A stretch of 14,331 nucleotides of DNA, taken from Anaerolineales bacterium (lineage in GTDB: Bacteria; Chloroflexota; Anaerolineae; Anaerolineales; Villigracilaceae). Numbering within the stretch: the stretch's first letter is position 1; each line of letters begins with the position of its first letter. The stretch covers positions 1 to 14,331 of the forward strand of contig JANTFU010000023.1 in NCBI GenBank assembly GCA_024763295.1. The letters run 5' to 3'. The position numbers were made by a program, and so were the translations under genes. Shown here one piece after another: positions 1 through 6,779 of the stretch. The notes under the pieces were generated by a model. The model was not told where the DNA came from. It did no database searches and saw nothing but the letters and a program-made list of their open reading frames with translations.

Positions 1-240
1 CACGCCGCCGATGTGCATAAGCTGATCGAAGTCATCCAGCGCCTTGTGGATGGCGGCAACTCGGTGCTGATCATCGAACACAACGCCGACATCGTGAAGA
101 CAGCCGACTGGATCATTGATCTCGGTCCCGAAGGCGGCGGACGTGGTGGCGAGTTGGTTGCGGAGGGGACGCCGGAGGACGTGGCAAAGGTCGCGGGGTC
201 GTATACAGGGGAATTTTTGAAGCAGTATCTTGGGGATTAG
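1..240 (+). CDS. uvrA: UvrA, excinuclease ABC subunit A (3' end only)
   Basis: This is the last 79 residues of UvrA, open at the left edge; the frame runs through base 1, so the ATG at 13 is internal. UvrA is the DNA-damage-sensing ATPase of nucleotide excision repair and hands damaged DNA to UvrB. The visible part ends the second ABC ATPase domain: it has the family-typical VHKLIEVIQRLVDGGNSV stretch, the switch/H-loop histidine in IIEHN, and the very conserved TADWIIDLGPEGG block followed by a VAEGTPEDVA tail. All zinc-binding and Walker A parts lie outside the window. A strong hairpin terminator follows, so it looks like the end of a transcription unit. The identification is secure despite the truncation. 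Confidence 0.95.
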   Translation, partial: HAADVHKLIEVIQRLVDGGNSVLIIEHNADIVKTADWIIDLGPEGGGRGGELVAEGTPEDVAKVAGSYTGEFLKQYLGD

Positions 241-263
241 TTGATTAGGGATTAGGAATCAGG
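241..263. repeat. Short heptad repeat tract after uvrA
   Basis: Directly after the uvrA stop the sequence reads in 7-bp steps, TTGATTA GGGATTA GGAATCA GG. Taken alone it would be too short to call. It matches in period and flavour the longer tracts at 1863, 7731 and 12363. Confidence 0.5.
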
Positions 264-300
264 ACAGGCTGACGAAATTGGTTAGCCTGTTTTTCGTTTC
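264..300 (+). terminator. Rho-independent terminator of uvrA
   Basis: A 10-bp stem (264-273 with 281-290, one G-T pair, arms beginning ACAGGCT and ending AGCCTGT) closes a 7-nt loop and is followed by TTTTCGTTT. It lies 24 bp after the uvrA stop. Confidence 0.85.
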
Positions 301-350
301 GGACGTGATTTAGGCTTGGTTCCGTTTATGAGCCGAATGCCCTACCCGCC

Positions 351-394
351 GACCTGCAACGCACCTTCTCGGATGCCATGCAGGTCTTTTTTTT
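351..394 (+). terminator. Hairpin plus T-run, copy of an interspersed palindromic repeat
   Basis: A perfect 8-bp stem (351-358 GACCTGCA with 379-386 TGCAGGTC) closes a 20-nt loop and is followed by eight T residues, so it has the form of an intrinsic terminator. No gene ends just before it, apart from uvrA about 110 bp upstream that already has its own terminator. Read on the minus strand it carries GCATGGCATCCGA and then TGCGTTGCA, closely matching the hairpin at 3892-3925. It is therefore best seen as a mobile or dispersed palindromic repeat that may also stop transcription. The stretch 301-350 shows nothing else I can name. Confidence 0.65.
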
Positions 395-421
395 ATGCAA
401 AACTCTAACGCAGACGAGGAG

Positions 422-449
422 TTTAGCGTGTACAATTGGGGGCGCTAAA
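422..449 (+). promoter_or_regulatory. Possible promoter and operator-like inverted repeat for the CpXC gene
   Basis: TTTAGCG (422-428) and CGCTAAA (443-449) form a perfect 7-bp inverted repeat with a 14-bp spacer. Inside it lies TACAAT (431-436), a 5/6 match to a -10 box. No convincing -35 hexamer lies 16-18 bp upstream. The arrangement resembles a regulator site straddling a -10 element, about 60 bp before the start codon. A small hairpin (AGACC TATC GGTCT, 465-478) also lies in the leader. The function is inferred. Confidence 0.35.
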
Positions 450-497
450 TCTAAAGAAACCACGAGACCTATCGGTCTATAAGAAAAGGAATTTTTC

Positions 498-1862
498 ATG
501 CCCCAACAAAAAATTGCATGCCCCCAATGTCACCAACCGATCATCGCCAACGTAGAACAACTCTTCGACGTGACCGCCAATCCGCAAGCCAAGCAGATTT
601 TACTGAGCGGTGCCGCGAATGTCGCACGCTGCCAAGCCTGCGGCTATGAAGGTCCCTTGGCAACCCCGATCATTTATCACGACAATGAGAAAGAGTTATT
701 ACTCACCTTCTTCCCGCCCGAATTGGCAATGCCTGTCAACGAACAGGAACGGCTGGTGGGACCATTGATCAAACGCATCACCGACAGCCTGCCAATGGAA
801 AAGCGCAAAGGCTATTTGCTCAAACCGCAAACTTTCTTCACTTACCAGAGCATGATTGAGCGCATTCTCGGCGCGGACGGTATCACCCCTGAAATGCTCA
901 AAGCGCAGCAAGACCGTGTCAATATGATCGAGAAACTGCTTTCCGCAACCAATGAAGATGTGCGCAAAGAACTTATCAAACAAAACGCCGCACTTTTCGA
1001 CGATCAATTCTTTGCGCTTTTCGGTCAGTTAACACAAGCCGCTACCGCCAGTGGACAAGCCGAGATTGCCCAGCAAATGGGACCGCTCGAAGAATTACTC
1101 CTTGAAGAGACCGAATACGGTCAGAAAGTTAAGGCATCGCTGAAAGAGATGGAAGCCGCTGCTCAATCCCTGCAAGATTTGGGCGAAGCGCTCACCCGTG
1201 ATGCGCTGCTTGATTTACTCGTTGATGCCCCGAACGAATCGCGCGAACAGGCACTGGTCAGCATGGCGCGTGGTGGGTTAGATTATCAATTCTTCGAGAT
1301 ATTGACCGCGCGCATCGAAGCAGAAAACAATCCTGAAGACAAAGCCGCACTCGAATCCCTACGTGAACGTCTGCTGGCATACGTCAACGAGATCGATCAA
1401 CAAATCGCTGCACGCATGGAGCAGGCAACTGCTTTTCTGAATGAGTTAATGGCGCAAAACGACATTGGCGGCACAACCCGTGCCAGCATCCGCGCTTTTG
1501 ACCAAACCGTTGTGCAGGCACTAGAAGTGATGTTGCGCGAAGCAACCGAAGCCGGTGATCAGGAAAAACTCGCAAAACTACAACAAATCGTTGCCGTTTT
1601 GCAGGAAGCCAGCGGTCCGCTGCCCGAATATGAATTCATCGAAGAGTTACTGGCAACCGAAAACGCGGAAGCGCTTGATAAGGTCATTGCCGCAAATGAA
1701 GACAAGCTCACGGATGAATTACTCCAGACTTTAGGCGGCATCGTCGCTCAGTCACAGGGACAAGAAGAACTTTCCGACGAAGACAAAGGGATGTTCGCCA
1801 AAATGGAAGAAATCTACGGGGCTGTGCTGAAATATCAGATGAAGAAGAATATGGGAAGTTAA
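498..1862 (+). CDS. CpXC-domain protein with long acidic helical C-terminal region
   Basis: The product has 454 residues. The N-terminal part is a CpXC-type zinc-ribbon-like domain: CPQC at residues 8-11 and CQAC at 45-48, followed by a YHDNEKELLLTFFPPEL stretch typical of the family. From about residue 100 on it is almost entirely charged, Glu/Gln/Ala-rich helix with likely coiled coils and no membrane segment, so it is probably a soluble cytoplasmic protein. The CpXC family has no established biochemical role; metal binding by the four cysteines is an inference. The ATG at 498 is preceded by AAAAGGA at good spacing. It is a single-gene unit: terminators lie on both sides and the next gene is convergent. 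The extended C-terminus (about 300 residues) is much longer than the domain itself and I do not recognise a second domain in it. Confidence 0.85.
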   Translation: MPQQKIACPQCHQPIIANVEQLFDVTANPQAKQILLSGAANVARCQACGYEGPLATPIIYHDNEKELLLTFFPPELAMPVNEQERLVGPLIKRITDSLPMEKRKGYLLKPQTFFTYQSMIERILGADGITPEMLKAQQDRVNMIEKLLSATNEDVRKELIKQNAALFDDQFFALFGQLTQAATASGQAEIAQQMGPLEELLLEETEYGQKVKASLKEMEAAAQSLQDLGEALTRDALLDLLVDAPNESREQALVSMARGGLDYQFFEILTARIEAENNPEDKAALESLRERLLAYVNEIDQQIAARMEQATAFLNELMAQNDIGGTTRASIRAFDQTVVQALEVMLREATEAGDQEKLAKLQQIVAVLQEASGPLPEYEFIEELLATENAEALDKVIAANEDKLTDELLQTLGGIVAQSQGQEELSDEDKGMFAKMEEIYGAVLKYQMKKNMGS

Positions 1863-1897
1863 CAGTATTCAGTATTCGGTGTTCAGTAAAACAGAAA
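1863..1897. repeat. Heptad repeat tract after the CpXC gene
   Basis: Immediately after the stop codon the sequence runs in 7-bp steps: CAGTATT, CAGTATT, CGGTGTT, CAGTAAA, ACAGAAA. The first units are the same CAGTATT type found upstream of trpB (12363-12390). Confidence 0.6.
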
Positions 1898-1929
1898 GTC
1901 CCTGTGAGAAATTCGCGGGGACTTTTTTT
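1895..1929 (+). terminator. Rho-independent terminator between convergent genes
   Basis: Arms 1895-1906 (AAAGTCCCTGTG) and 1914-1925 (CGCGGGGACTTT) pair over 12 bp with two G-T pairs around a 7-nt loop. Seven T residues end at 1929. It serves the CpXC gene; the A-rich left flank gives only a weak T-run on the other strand. Confidence 0.85.
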
Positions 1930-1975
1930 GTAGCGCAACATTCATGTTGTATTTGCGACATAAATGTCGCGTTAC
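1930..1975. repeat. Nested palindromic element (two tandem hairpins)
   Basis: This 46-bp stretch holds two near-copies of one short palindrome. CAACAT TC ATGTTG is at 1936-1949, and GCGACAT AA ATGTCGC is at 1955-1970. The whole unit is itself an imperfect inverted repeat: 20-nt outer arms from GTAGCGC at one end to GCGTTAC at the other. It sits between a terminator and the 3' end of the FHA gene, in a place tolerant of insertions. It looks like a REP-type intergenic element. Confidence 0.6.
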
Positions 1976-1977
1976 GT

Positions 1978-2637
1978 TTATTCAAACGGATTATCAAGCC
2001 TTACCCCATGTCCACGCACGGTGACGACGTATTGATGGCTGGCGTCATACGCCGCGAGCTTGTCGCGCAGGCGGCGGATAAGGGCGTCAAGGGCTTGGTC
2101 AGAGACACCGAGGGCTTCTTCTGCGCCCCAAACGGCGTTAACCAAATCCTGCCGCGAAACCACTTCACCGGGCTGTTCGTAAAGCCGCCACAAAAGGCGA
2201 AATTGCTGCGCCGAAAGCGGCGGGGAGACTTGCTGTTGATTAACCAGCACACGCCGCGAGCGTAAATCCATCATCAGACGTCCGATACGGGTATTATTTT
2301 CGGTCAGGGGCATGGTCGCATCGGAGACAAGGAACATAAATTGCTGCGAAACTGCAATTTGCACCGTGTCGCCATCTTGCAATATCTTGGCTACGGTCAA
2401 TGGGTCGCCGTTGCAGTGGGTGCCGTTTTTGCTGCCGAGGTCTTCGATCAAAATCCCATCAACGGTAGGGGTTAGGCGGGCGTGGTAACGGGACACTTGT
2501 CGGTCCGGAATCGTCAGATCACAATCGGGATCACGTCCAAGCACGAGCGTCCGGTCTAATATCCAGCGTTCGCCTTTGAGCGGTCCATCTTGTGCAATTA
2601 GTATGGGGAAATCTTCGAGATTGGTCGTATCCATCAT
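1978..2637 (-). CDS. FHA domain + OmpR/PhoB-type winged-helix regulator
   Basis: The 219-residue protein has two domains. An FHA domain spans about residues 12-105, with the expected signature: GR at 34-35, SRxH at 49-52, and SKNGT at 69-73. FHA domains bind phosphothreonine peptides. An OmpR/PhoB-type winged helix spans about 120-217, with LSAQQFRLLWRL near the start and the wing sequence VRGHGVRL at the end. There is no receiver domain, so the FHA module takes the place of the usual phospho-Asp input. It is soluble, probably a DNA-binding regulator whose partner choice or activity depends on Ser/Thr phosphorylation. The start at 2637 is the first of two adjacent ATG codons; the second (2634) is equally possible and the ribosome site is weak. 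It is divergent from the kinase gene, with overlapping promoters, which supports a functional link. Confidence 0.88.
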   Translation of the reverse strand: MMDTTNLEDFPILIAQDGPLKGERWILDRTLVLGRDPDCDLTIPDRQVSRYHARLTPTVDGILIEDLGSKNGTHCNGDPLTVAKILQDGDTVQIAVSQQFMFLVSDATMPLTENNTRIGRLMMDLRSRRVLVNQQQVSPPLSAQQFRLLWRLYEQPGEVVSRQDLVNAVWGAEEALGVSDQALDALIRRLRDKLAAYDASHQYVVTVRGHGVRLDNPFE

Positions 2638-2692
2638 AAATCCATCAAATCTTAATAAATTAGCTACTTTCCCTGTGAAACCTTAAAGGGCT

Positions 2693-2698
2693 TATAAT
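2693..2698 (+). promoter_or_regulatory. -10 element of the Ser/Thr kinase promoter
   Basis: TATAAT is a perfect -10 hexamer about 95 bp before the kinase start. The expected -35 position (near 2670) shows no good hexamer, suggesting a regulated or activator-dependent promoter. The flanks CCCTGTGAAACCTTAAAGGG (2671-2690) form a weak inverted repeat just upstream. Confidence 0.5.
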
Positions 2699-2724
2699 AT
2701 AGCAGAAAAAGAAAATCTGTGTAA
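2696..2724 (-). promoter_or_regulatory. Promoter of the FHA/winged-helix gene
   Basis: On the minus strand, TTACAC (2719-2724, 4/6 to -35) is followed after 17 bp by TATATT (2696-2701, 5/6 to -10). The predicted leader is about 50 nt. The -10 shares bases with the plus-strand -10 of the kinase gene. Confidence 0.5.
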
Positions 2725-2790
2725 GATTTACGCCGAAATCAATTGCACACAGGTTCCAGTTTTTACGCGACAACAGTCACGGAGTATGGC

Positions 2791-3789
2791 ATGGCTCTCC
2801 CACTCAACAACGGAGAGGTATTGCGCGGTCGTTACGAAGTCCGCGAGCGGATCGGTCAAGGCGGTACGGGAAGTATCTATTTGGCTGAAGACCTACGGCT
2901 CGAGGGGCGTCTTTGTGCGCTTAAGGAAGTTGAACACGACCGTTCATTACCTACCAAAATATTCGAGGAGGCTCGCGAGCAATTTATGCGCGAGGCGACT
3001 GTTTTAGCACGTCTAGATCACCCCAACCTGCCCAAAGTTTCAGACTTTTTTTCAGAAGAAAATCGCGATTATCTGGTGATGGACTACGTCCCCGGCGATG
3101 ATTTGCGTACCCTGATGCTAGATGCCCGCCGCCAAAAGACCTTTTTGCGCGAAGATTCGGTGCTGGGCTGGATTAATCAACTTGCGAATGCGCTCACCTA
3201 CTTGCATCAGCAAGACCCGCCGCTGATTCACCGTGACATCAAACCAAGCAATCTCAAACTCGCACCCTCCGGCATTTTGAAGCTGGTCGATTTTGGGCTG
3301 GTGAAAATGCTCGCGCCGGATGAGATGACCATCACCGTCATTCAGGGGCAGGGGACGATTTTATATACGCCACTAGAGCAATATGGAAGCGACGGCACCC
3401 ATACCGATGTCCGAAGCGATATCTACTCTTTAGGTGCGACGATGTATCACCTGCTGACGGGAACGCCCCCTGCCGACGCGCGGAAACGCTTCTTACACCC
3501 GGAAAGTTTGGTACCGCCTAGAGAAATCAATTCGGCGATTAGCAAGCGTACCGAGAGAGCCATTCTACATGCAATGGCACTACATCCGGACGAACGTCCT
3601 GATTCCGTAGAGGATTTGCGGCTCTTTTTGCTTGGACACAAAGATATGATTACCAACCCGCTGCCACAGCTAAATCAGCGCGTCTCGCCGATGGGAGTCA
3701 GAGAAACGCTTGCGCAGCCATCCGAAAAGATGCTGGCGTGGCTGACGGGGATTATGGTTTTGGTGAGCTTATTGGCGACGCTTGGATAA
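2791..3789 (+). CDS. Membrane-tethered Ser/Thr protein kinase (PknB/Hanks type), no extracellular domain
   Basis: The 332-residue protein is a bacterial Hanks-type kinase. The glycine loop IGQGGTGSIY is at 21-30, the ATP-binding lysine is K45 in ALKE, the catalytic HRDIKPSN begins at 147, and DFG is at 167-169. The APE-equivalent region reads TPLEQY (193-198). A single hydrophobic helix at about 314-331 ends the protein, so the catalytic domain is cytoplasmic and almost nothing lies outside; the sensor domain usual in PknB-like kinases is missing. I chose the ATG at 2791 because GGAG lies six bases before it; an in-frame TTG at 2743 lacks such a site. It is divergent from an FHA/winged-helix gene, whose product is a plausible substrate or reader. 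A strong terminator overlaps its stop codon. The kinase call is secure; its signal is unknown. Confidence 0.93.
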   Translation: MALPLNNGEVLRGRYEVRERIGQGGTGSIYLAEDLRLEGRLCALKEVEHDRSLPTKIFEEAREQFMREATVLARLDHPNLPKVSDFFSEENRDYLVMDYVPGDDLRTLMLDARRQKTFLREDSVLGWINQLANALTYLHQQDPPLIHRDIKPSNLKLAPSGILKLVDFGLVKMLAPDEMTITVIQGQGTILYTPLEQYGSDGTHTDVRSDIYSLGATMYHLLTGTPPADARKRFLHPESLVPPREINSAISKRTERAILHAMALHPDERPDSVEDLRLFLLGHKDMITNPLPQLNQRVSPMGVRETLAQPSEKMLAWLTGIMVLVSLLATLG

Positions 3790-3823
3790 AAAACTCCGAA
3801 GTTTTGAAAACTTCGGAGTTTTT
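3789..3823. terminator. Strong bidirectional terminator after the kinase gene
   Basis: Two 17-nt arms (3789-3805 and 3807-3823) are perfect inverted copies around a single G. A-runs on the left and T-runs on the right let it work on both strands. It starts at the last base of the kinase stop codon. The inner 21 bp (3796-3816) are identical to 13691-13711 after trpB. Confidence 0.9.
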
Positions 3824-3891
3824 GGTTAAAGATGTTTCGCTCAAGACAGTGGTGCTCGCAGAACTTAAAATCTGCCCGAAAAATAATGTAG

Positions 3892-3993
3892 ATGTGCATT
3901 GCATCCGACAGGATGCGTTGCACATTGGGTCTTGCAAGGCAAGTGTACACTTGAAAACCCGACTTGCAACGCACTTTTCAAGTGCAATGCAAG
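3892..3993. repeat. Cluster of palindromic repeats between kinase and GH3-like genes
   Basis: Three hairpins fill the 208-bp convergent gap. Arms 3892-3906 and 3911-3925 pair at 13 of 15 positions (GCATTGCATCC, GACA, GGATGCGTTGC). A perfect 14-bp palindrome CAAGTGTACACTTG lies at 3940-3953. Arms 3963-3976 and 3980-3993 (CTTGCAACGCACTT with AAGTGCAATGCAAG) pair at 12 of 14. The first and third share the same arm pair GCATTGCA/TGCGTTGCA, in opposite orientation, with the same two-base internal mismatch. The third, read on the minus strand, is followed by a short T-run and may end transcription of the GH3-like gene. No gene is visible here. Confidence 0.65.
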
Positions 3994-4031
3994 CCCGACA
4001 GCCTTTTGAAAAATAATTTTAGGATGGACAC

Positions 4032-6779
4032 TTATTCTAACGCTCCGCGCAACCAGAGCCAGCCAGCAAGCCAGCCGAGTATTTCCGCGAAAACGATGGC
4101 GATGATAACCCCGGAAAGCCCATCGGCGGTGACGATGGTTGCACCGGGCAAGTTTAGCGCGAGATAGTTATACGCAATCAAACCGCCGAGCAAGGTCGTC
4201 AATGCCCAACGCACGCCCCAACGACGGGATTCAATCCGTTCGCCTGCCATATATGCCAGTAACGAGCCGAGCAGCCACAAAAGCAAGGAAACGCCCCAAG
4301 CCCCAAAGCGGATTTTTCCATCCTGCACATAGGCAGAGGGGATTGACGTGGGTGTGGGCGTCATTTCTATGGTCGGGGTGGATGTAGACTGCGGCAAAAG
4401 CGCAGGCGGGATGATGGTAATGGCAGCCGCAATGCCGTCATCAGAGATGTCGAGGCGCAAGGTTTCGGAAACAGTTGCATTTCCGCTCGAAACACGGATA
4501 TCGAGTAAGCCTATTTCGCTGAGTTGAAAATCTGCCTGCGCAACGCCGCTGACGGTCTGCGCTTCGATGCGTTGATTGATCCCGCTTTCGCCGCTCATGG
4601 TGAGCGTAAAAGTAGCAAGTGTGCCATCCGGAACGGGGTTGCCGTTATAGTCGTAAATCGTACCCGTGCGTACGCTGAGTGTATCCCCAACGGAGAACAT
4701 CGGAATCATGGTCGGGGCGAGGGTGGCAGAATCCGCTGCGGGGGTGGGCGGAGGTTCGAGGGGTAATGCCAAGCCTAATGTCAGGTATTGATCCGGATCA
4801 GGCTGAAGGACGGTATCCAGTTCGTAGCCACTTCCTGAAATATCCACCGGCGAAGCGCCTTCGGGGGTCAATTCCTTAAAAAGCAAACGTGCAGCAACAT
4901 CTAGGAAAGGCGGCGCGTAGGAATAGATGGCATAGTAGGCGGTAAATTTGGAGATGTCGGTGGCGTCGAGCAAGTAGGGCGTGGTGAACGTGTAGAGAAT
5001 AACTTTTTTCTCACGCAAGAGCGGCTGAAAGTCGTTTAGAAATTGGCGCAATGCGTCAATTTGCTGATTGCCGCCCAGAGAGATCACAACCCACTCGGCA
5101 GCCTGAAGCGAATCGAGCATCCCAAATTCATCACTTTCAATGTAGAGGCTCGGCAGATCGTCAAAAGTATATGTGCTTAGGTTGCCTTCGCGGACTTCTT
5201 GCGCGCCGCCCAAACCATAAAGGCGTAAGACTGCATCGCGCAGAGAGTTGCGCTGCAAACCGAAAATGCTGCCACAAAGCGGACACTGAGAAGCTGGCTG
5301 TACATCTGTCAGGAAAAAGATTTGTTCCTTAACGCCGGGCGGATTGGGAAGAAGCGCGTCAAGGTCGTTTAGACTTGGGTTAATGAGCGTGGCAGAACGC
5401 TGGGCAACATCGAAAACGGCTTGGGCGTGCGTACCGATTTCATCGAAGCCTTGCGGATGCGTCGCTGCATACAGGCTAAAGTTGGGATAGAGAGCTTCTT
5501 TTTTTGCAAGAATACGCAACAAAGCAGCATCGACACGCGCCGCAAAAGCGGAGTCTTCGCGATATTTTTGGGCAAAGAAGTCAAGCGTTCGTCTGACAGA
5601 GGTGTAATTATCGGGTGCATCAGAGGAGATGATATTCCCCATATAAAGCAGATCGTTACCAGCTAAAAAGGCATCCCGCGCAATCAGGGTGGCGTAAAAA
5701 TTTTCGTTGCCGGGGGAGTAAAAACTACGGATGGCGGGCGTGCCAAGATCGTCGCTGACGAGCAAGCCGCCATTCGCACGCCAGTCGGCAAAGGGGGCAT
5801 TCGTCAGCAAATCGGAAAGGGATTTCTCATCTAGGCTAAGCGGGCGCGTCGTGGGACGGATGGTTCCCTGAAAGCCTTCATAGCGAATGTGACTGACCAG
5901 CAAACCGTCAATGCCATCCATACTGTTGACCGCTGCTGCAAAAGGCGTTAAATCGGCATTTTGCAGTTCTGCGAGCGGTTTGCGGACAGTTGCGAGTTCT
6001 TCGTTGGGCGCACGGTCAGCGCTGCCGCGTCCGGGGAAGTGCGTGGCAACCAGCAATAATTTTCCATCGCTGCCACTGCGCAAACCGCGTATAAAAGCAG
6101 TTCCCATTTGCGAAACCCAATACGGATTACCGCCAAAAGCACTCACGCCCATATCGCCGCTGCTGGCGGGCATGGGATCGCTGACGACATCCAGCGCAGG
6201 ACCCAGATAAAGGTTAATGCCCAGGGCTGCCAATTCGCTCCCAAGACTTTCACCAACATTGGCGGCAAGATCGGGTTGCCAGGTCGCGCCGATTGCCATC
6301 GGGCTGGGCAAAACCGAAAGCCCACTCAAAGCATTCTCTGCGGAGCCAGTTGCTTCGTCCAAGGATAGCCCAACCCATAAGGGTAAATATTCGGGCTGAA
6401 ACGGCTCTCCACTAACGGGATCAAGCCGCTCTACGCGCGCGGCTTCCCAATTTTTCCGTTGCAGGTCGATCACCAATTGCTGCAAGGCATTCGGATCGGG
6501 GAGCGCAAAATTCCCCCGATCGGCACGCAGCATCACACCGCCGACGGGATAGTCTGCCAAAAGCGCTGCAATTTGGCTTTCATCATCTACGCTCGCGCCA
6601 TCAAAAGAGACTAAAAAAAGCTGCCCAACGCGCTCTTCGGGCGTCATCCCGTCGATCAGCGTCAACAAGGCTTCGTTGGCAGGCTCATCATCCTGTGCCT
6701 GCACGCCAATCGCGGGCGCCAAGAGTGAAAGGCTCAGAAAAATTGCAACAAAAACAGAAAGCAGCGAGTTATTTTTCAT
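4032..6779 (-). CDS. GH3-like (beta-N-acetylhexosaminidase-type) envelope protein with Ig-like domain and C-terminal membrane anchor
   Basis: The protein has 915 residues. A signal peptide (1-29, KNNS, hydrophobic core, VQAQ) precedes a glycoside hydrolase family 3 N-terminal barrel (about 35-430). The barrel keeps THFPGRG at 246-252 and the SDDL motif (342-345), whose first Asp (D343) matches the GH3 nucleophile. A GH3 C-terminal-like region follows (about 450-640), then an Ig/invasin-like beta domain (about 695-780), a Thr-Pro-rich linker (790-815), and three hydrophobic helices (about 825-908) that should anchor it in the membrane. Family NagZ enzymes trim cell-wall muropeptides or exported amino-sugars. 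Here the PGHG histidine is Arg and the DSH acid/base dyad of NagZ is not evident, so activity is uncertain. The start at 6779 overlaps the dehydratase stop by 11 bp (ATGAAAAATAA), which fits translational coupling. An upstream extension to 6836 has no signal-peptide logic. Confidence 0.82.
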   Translation of the reverse strand: MKNNSLLSVFVAIFLSLSLLAPAIGVQAQDDEPANEALLTLIDGMTPEERVGQLFLVSFDGASVDDESQIAALLADYPVGGVMLRADRGNFALPDPNALQQLVIDLQRKNWEAARVERLDPVSGEPFQPEYLPLWVGLSLDEATGSAENALSGLSVLPSPMAIGATWQPDLAANVGESLGSELAALGINLYLGPALDVVSDPMPASSGDMGVSAFGGNPYWVSQMGTAFIRGLRSGSDGKLLLVATHFPGRGSADRAPNEELATVRKPLAELQNADLTPFAAAVNSMDGIDGLLVSHIRYEGFQGTIRPTTRPLSLDEKSLSDLLTNAPFADWRANGGLLVSDDLGTPAIRSFYSPGNENFYATLIARDAFLAGNDLLYMGNIISSDAPDNYTSVRRTLDFFAQKYREDSAFAARVDAALLRILAKKEALYPNFSLYAATHPQGFDEIGTHAQAVFDVAQRSATLINPSLNDLDALLPNPPGVKEQIFFLTDVQPASQCPLCGSIFGLQRNSLRDAVLRLYGLGGAQEVREGNLSTYTFDDLPSLYIESDEFGMLDSLQAAEWVVISLGGNQQIDALRQFLNDFQPLLREKKVILYTFTTPYLLDATDISKFTAYYAIYSYAPPFLDVAARLLFKELTPEGASPVDISGSGYELDTVLQPDPDQYLTLGLALPLEPPPTPAADSATLAPTMIPMFSVGDTLSVRTGTIYDYNGNPVPDGTLATFTLTMSGESGINQRIEAQTVSGVAQADFQLSEIGLLDIRVSSGNATVSETLRLDISDDGIAAAITIIPPALLPQSTSTPTIEMTPTPTSIPSAYVQDGKIRFGAWGVSLLLWLLGSLLAYMAGERIESRRWGVRWALTTLLGGLIAYNYLALNLPGATIVTADGLSGVIIAIVFAEILGWLAGWLWLRGALE

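Noticed and set aside
351..394. Terminator of an undetected small gene or sRNA between uvrA and the CpXC gene
   Set aside because: The 50 bases before it contain no start, promoter or conserved fold I can support; a repeat copy is a simpler reading.
2743..2790. Longer kinase start at the TTG at 2743
   Set aside because: No ribosome site precedes it, while GGAG sits six bases before the ATG at 2791, which directly precedes the kinase domain.
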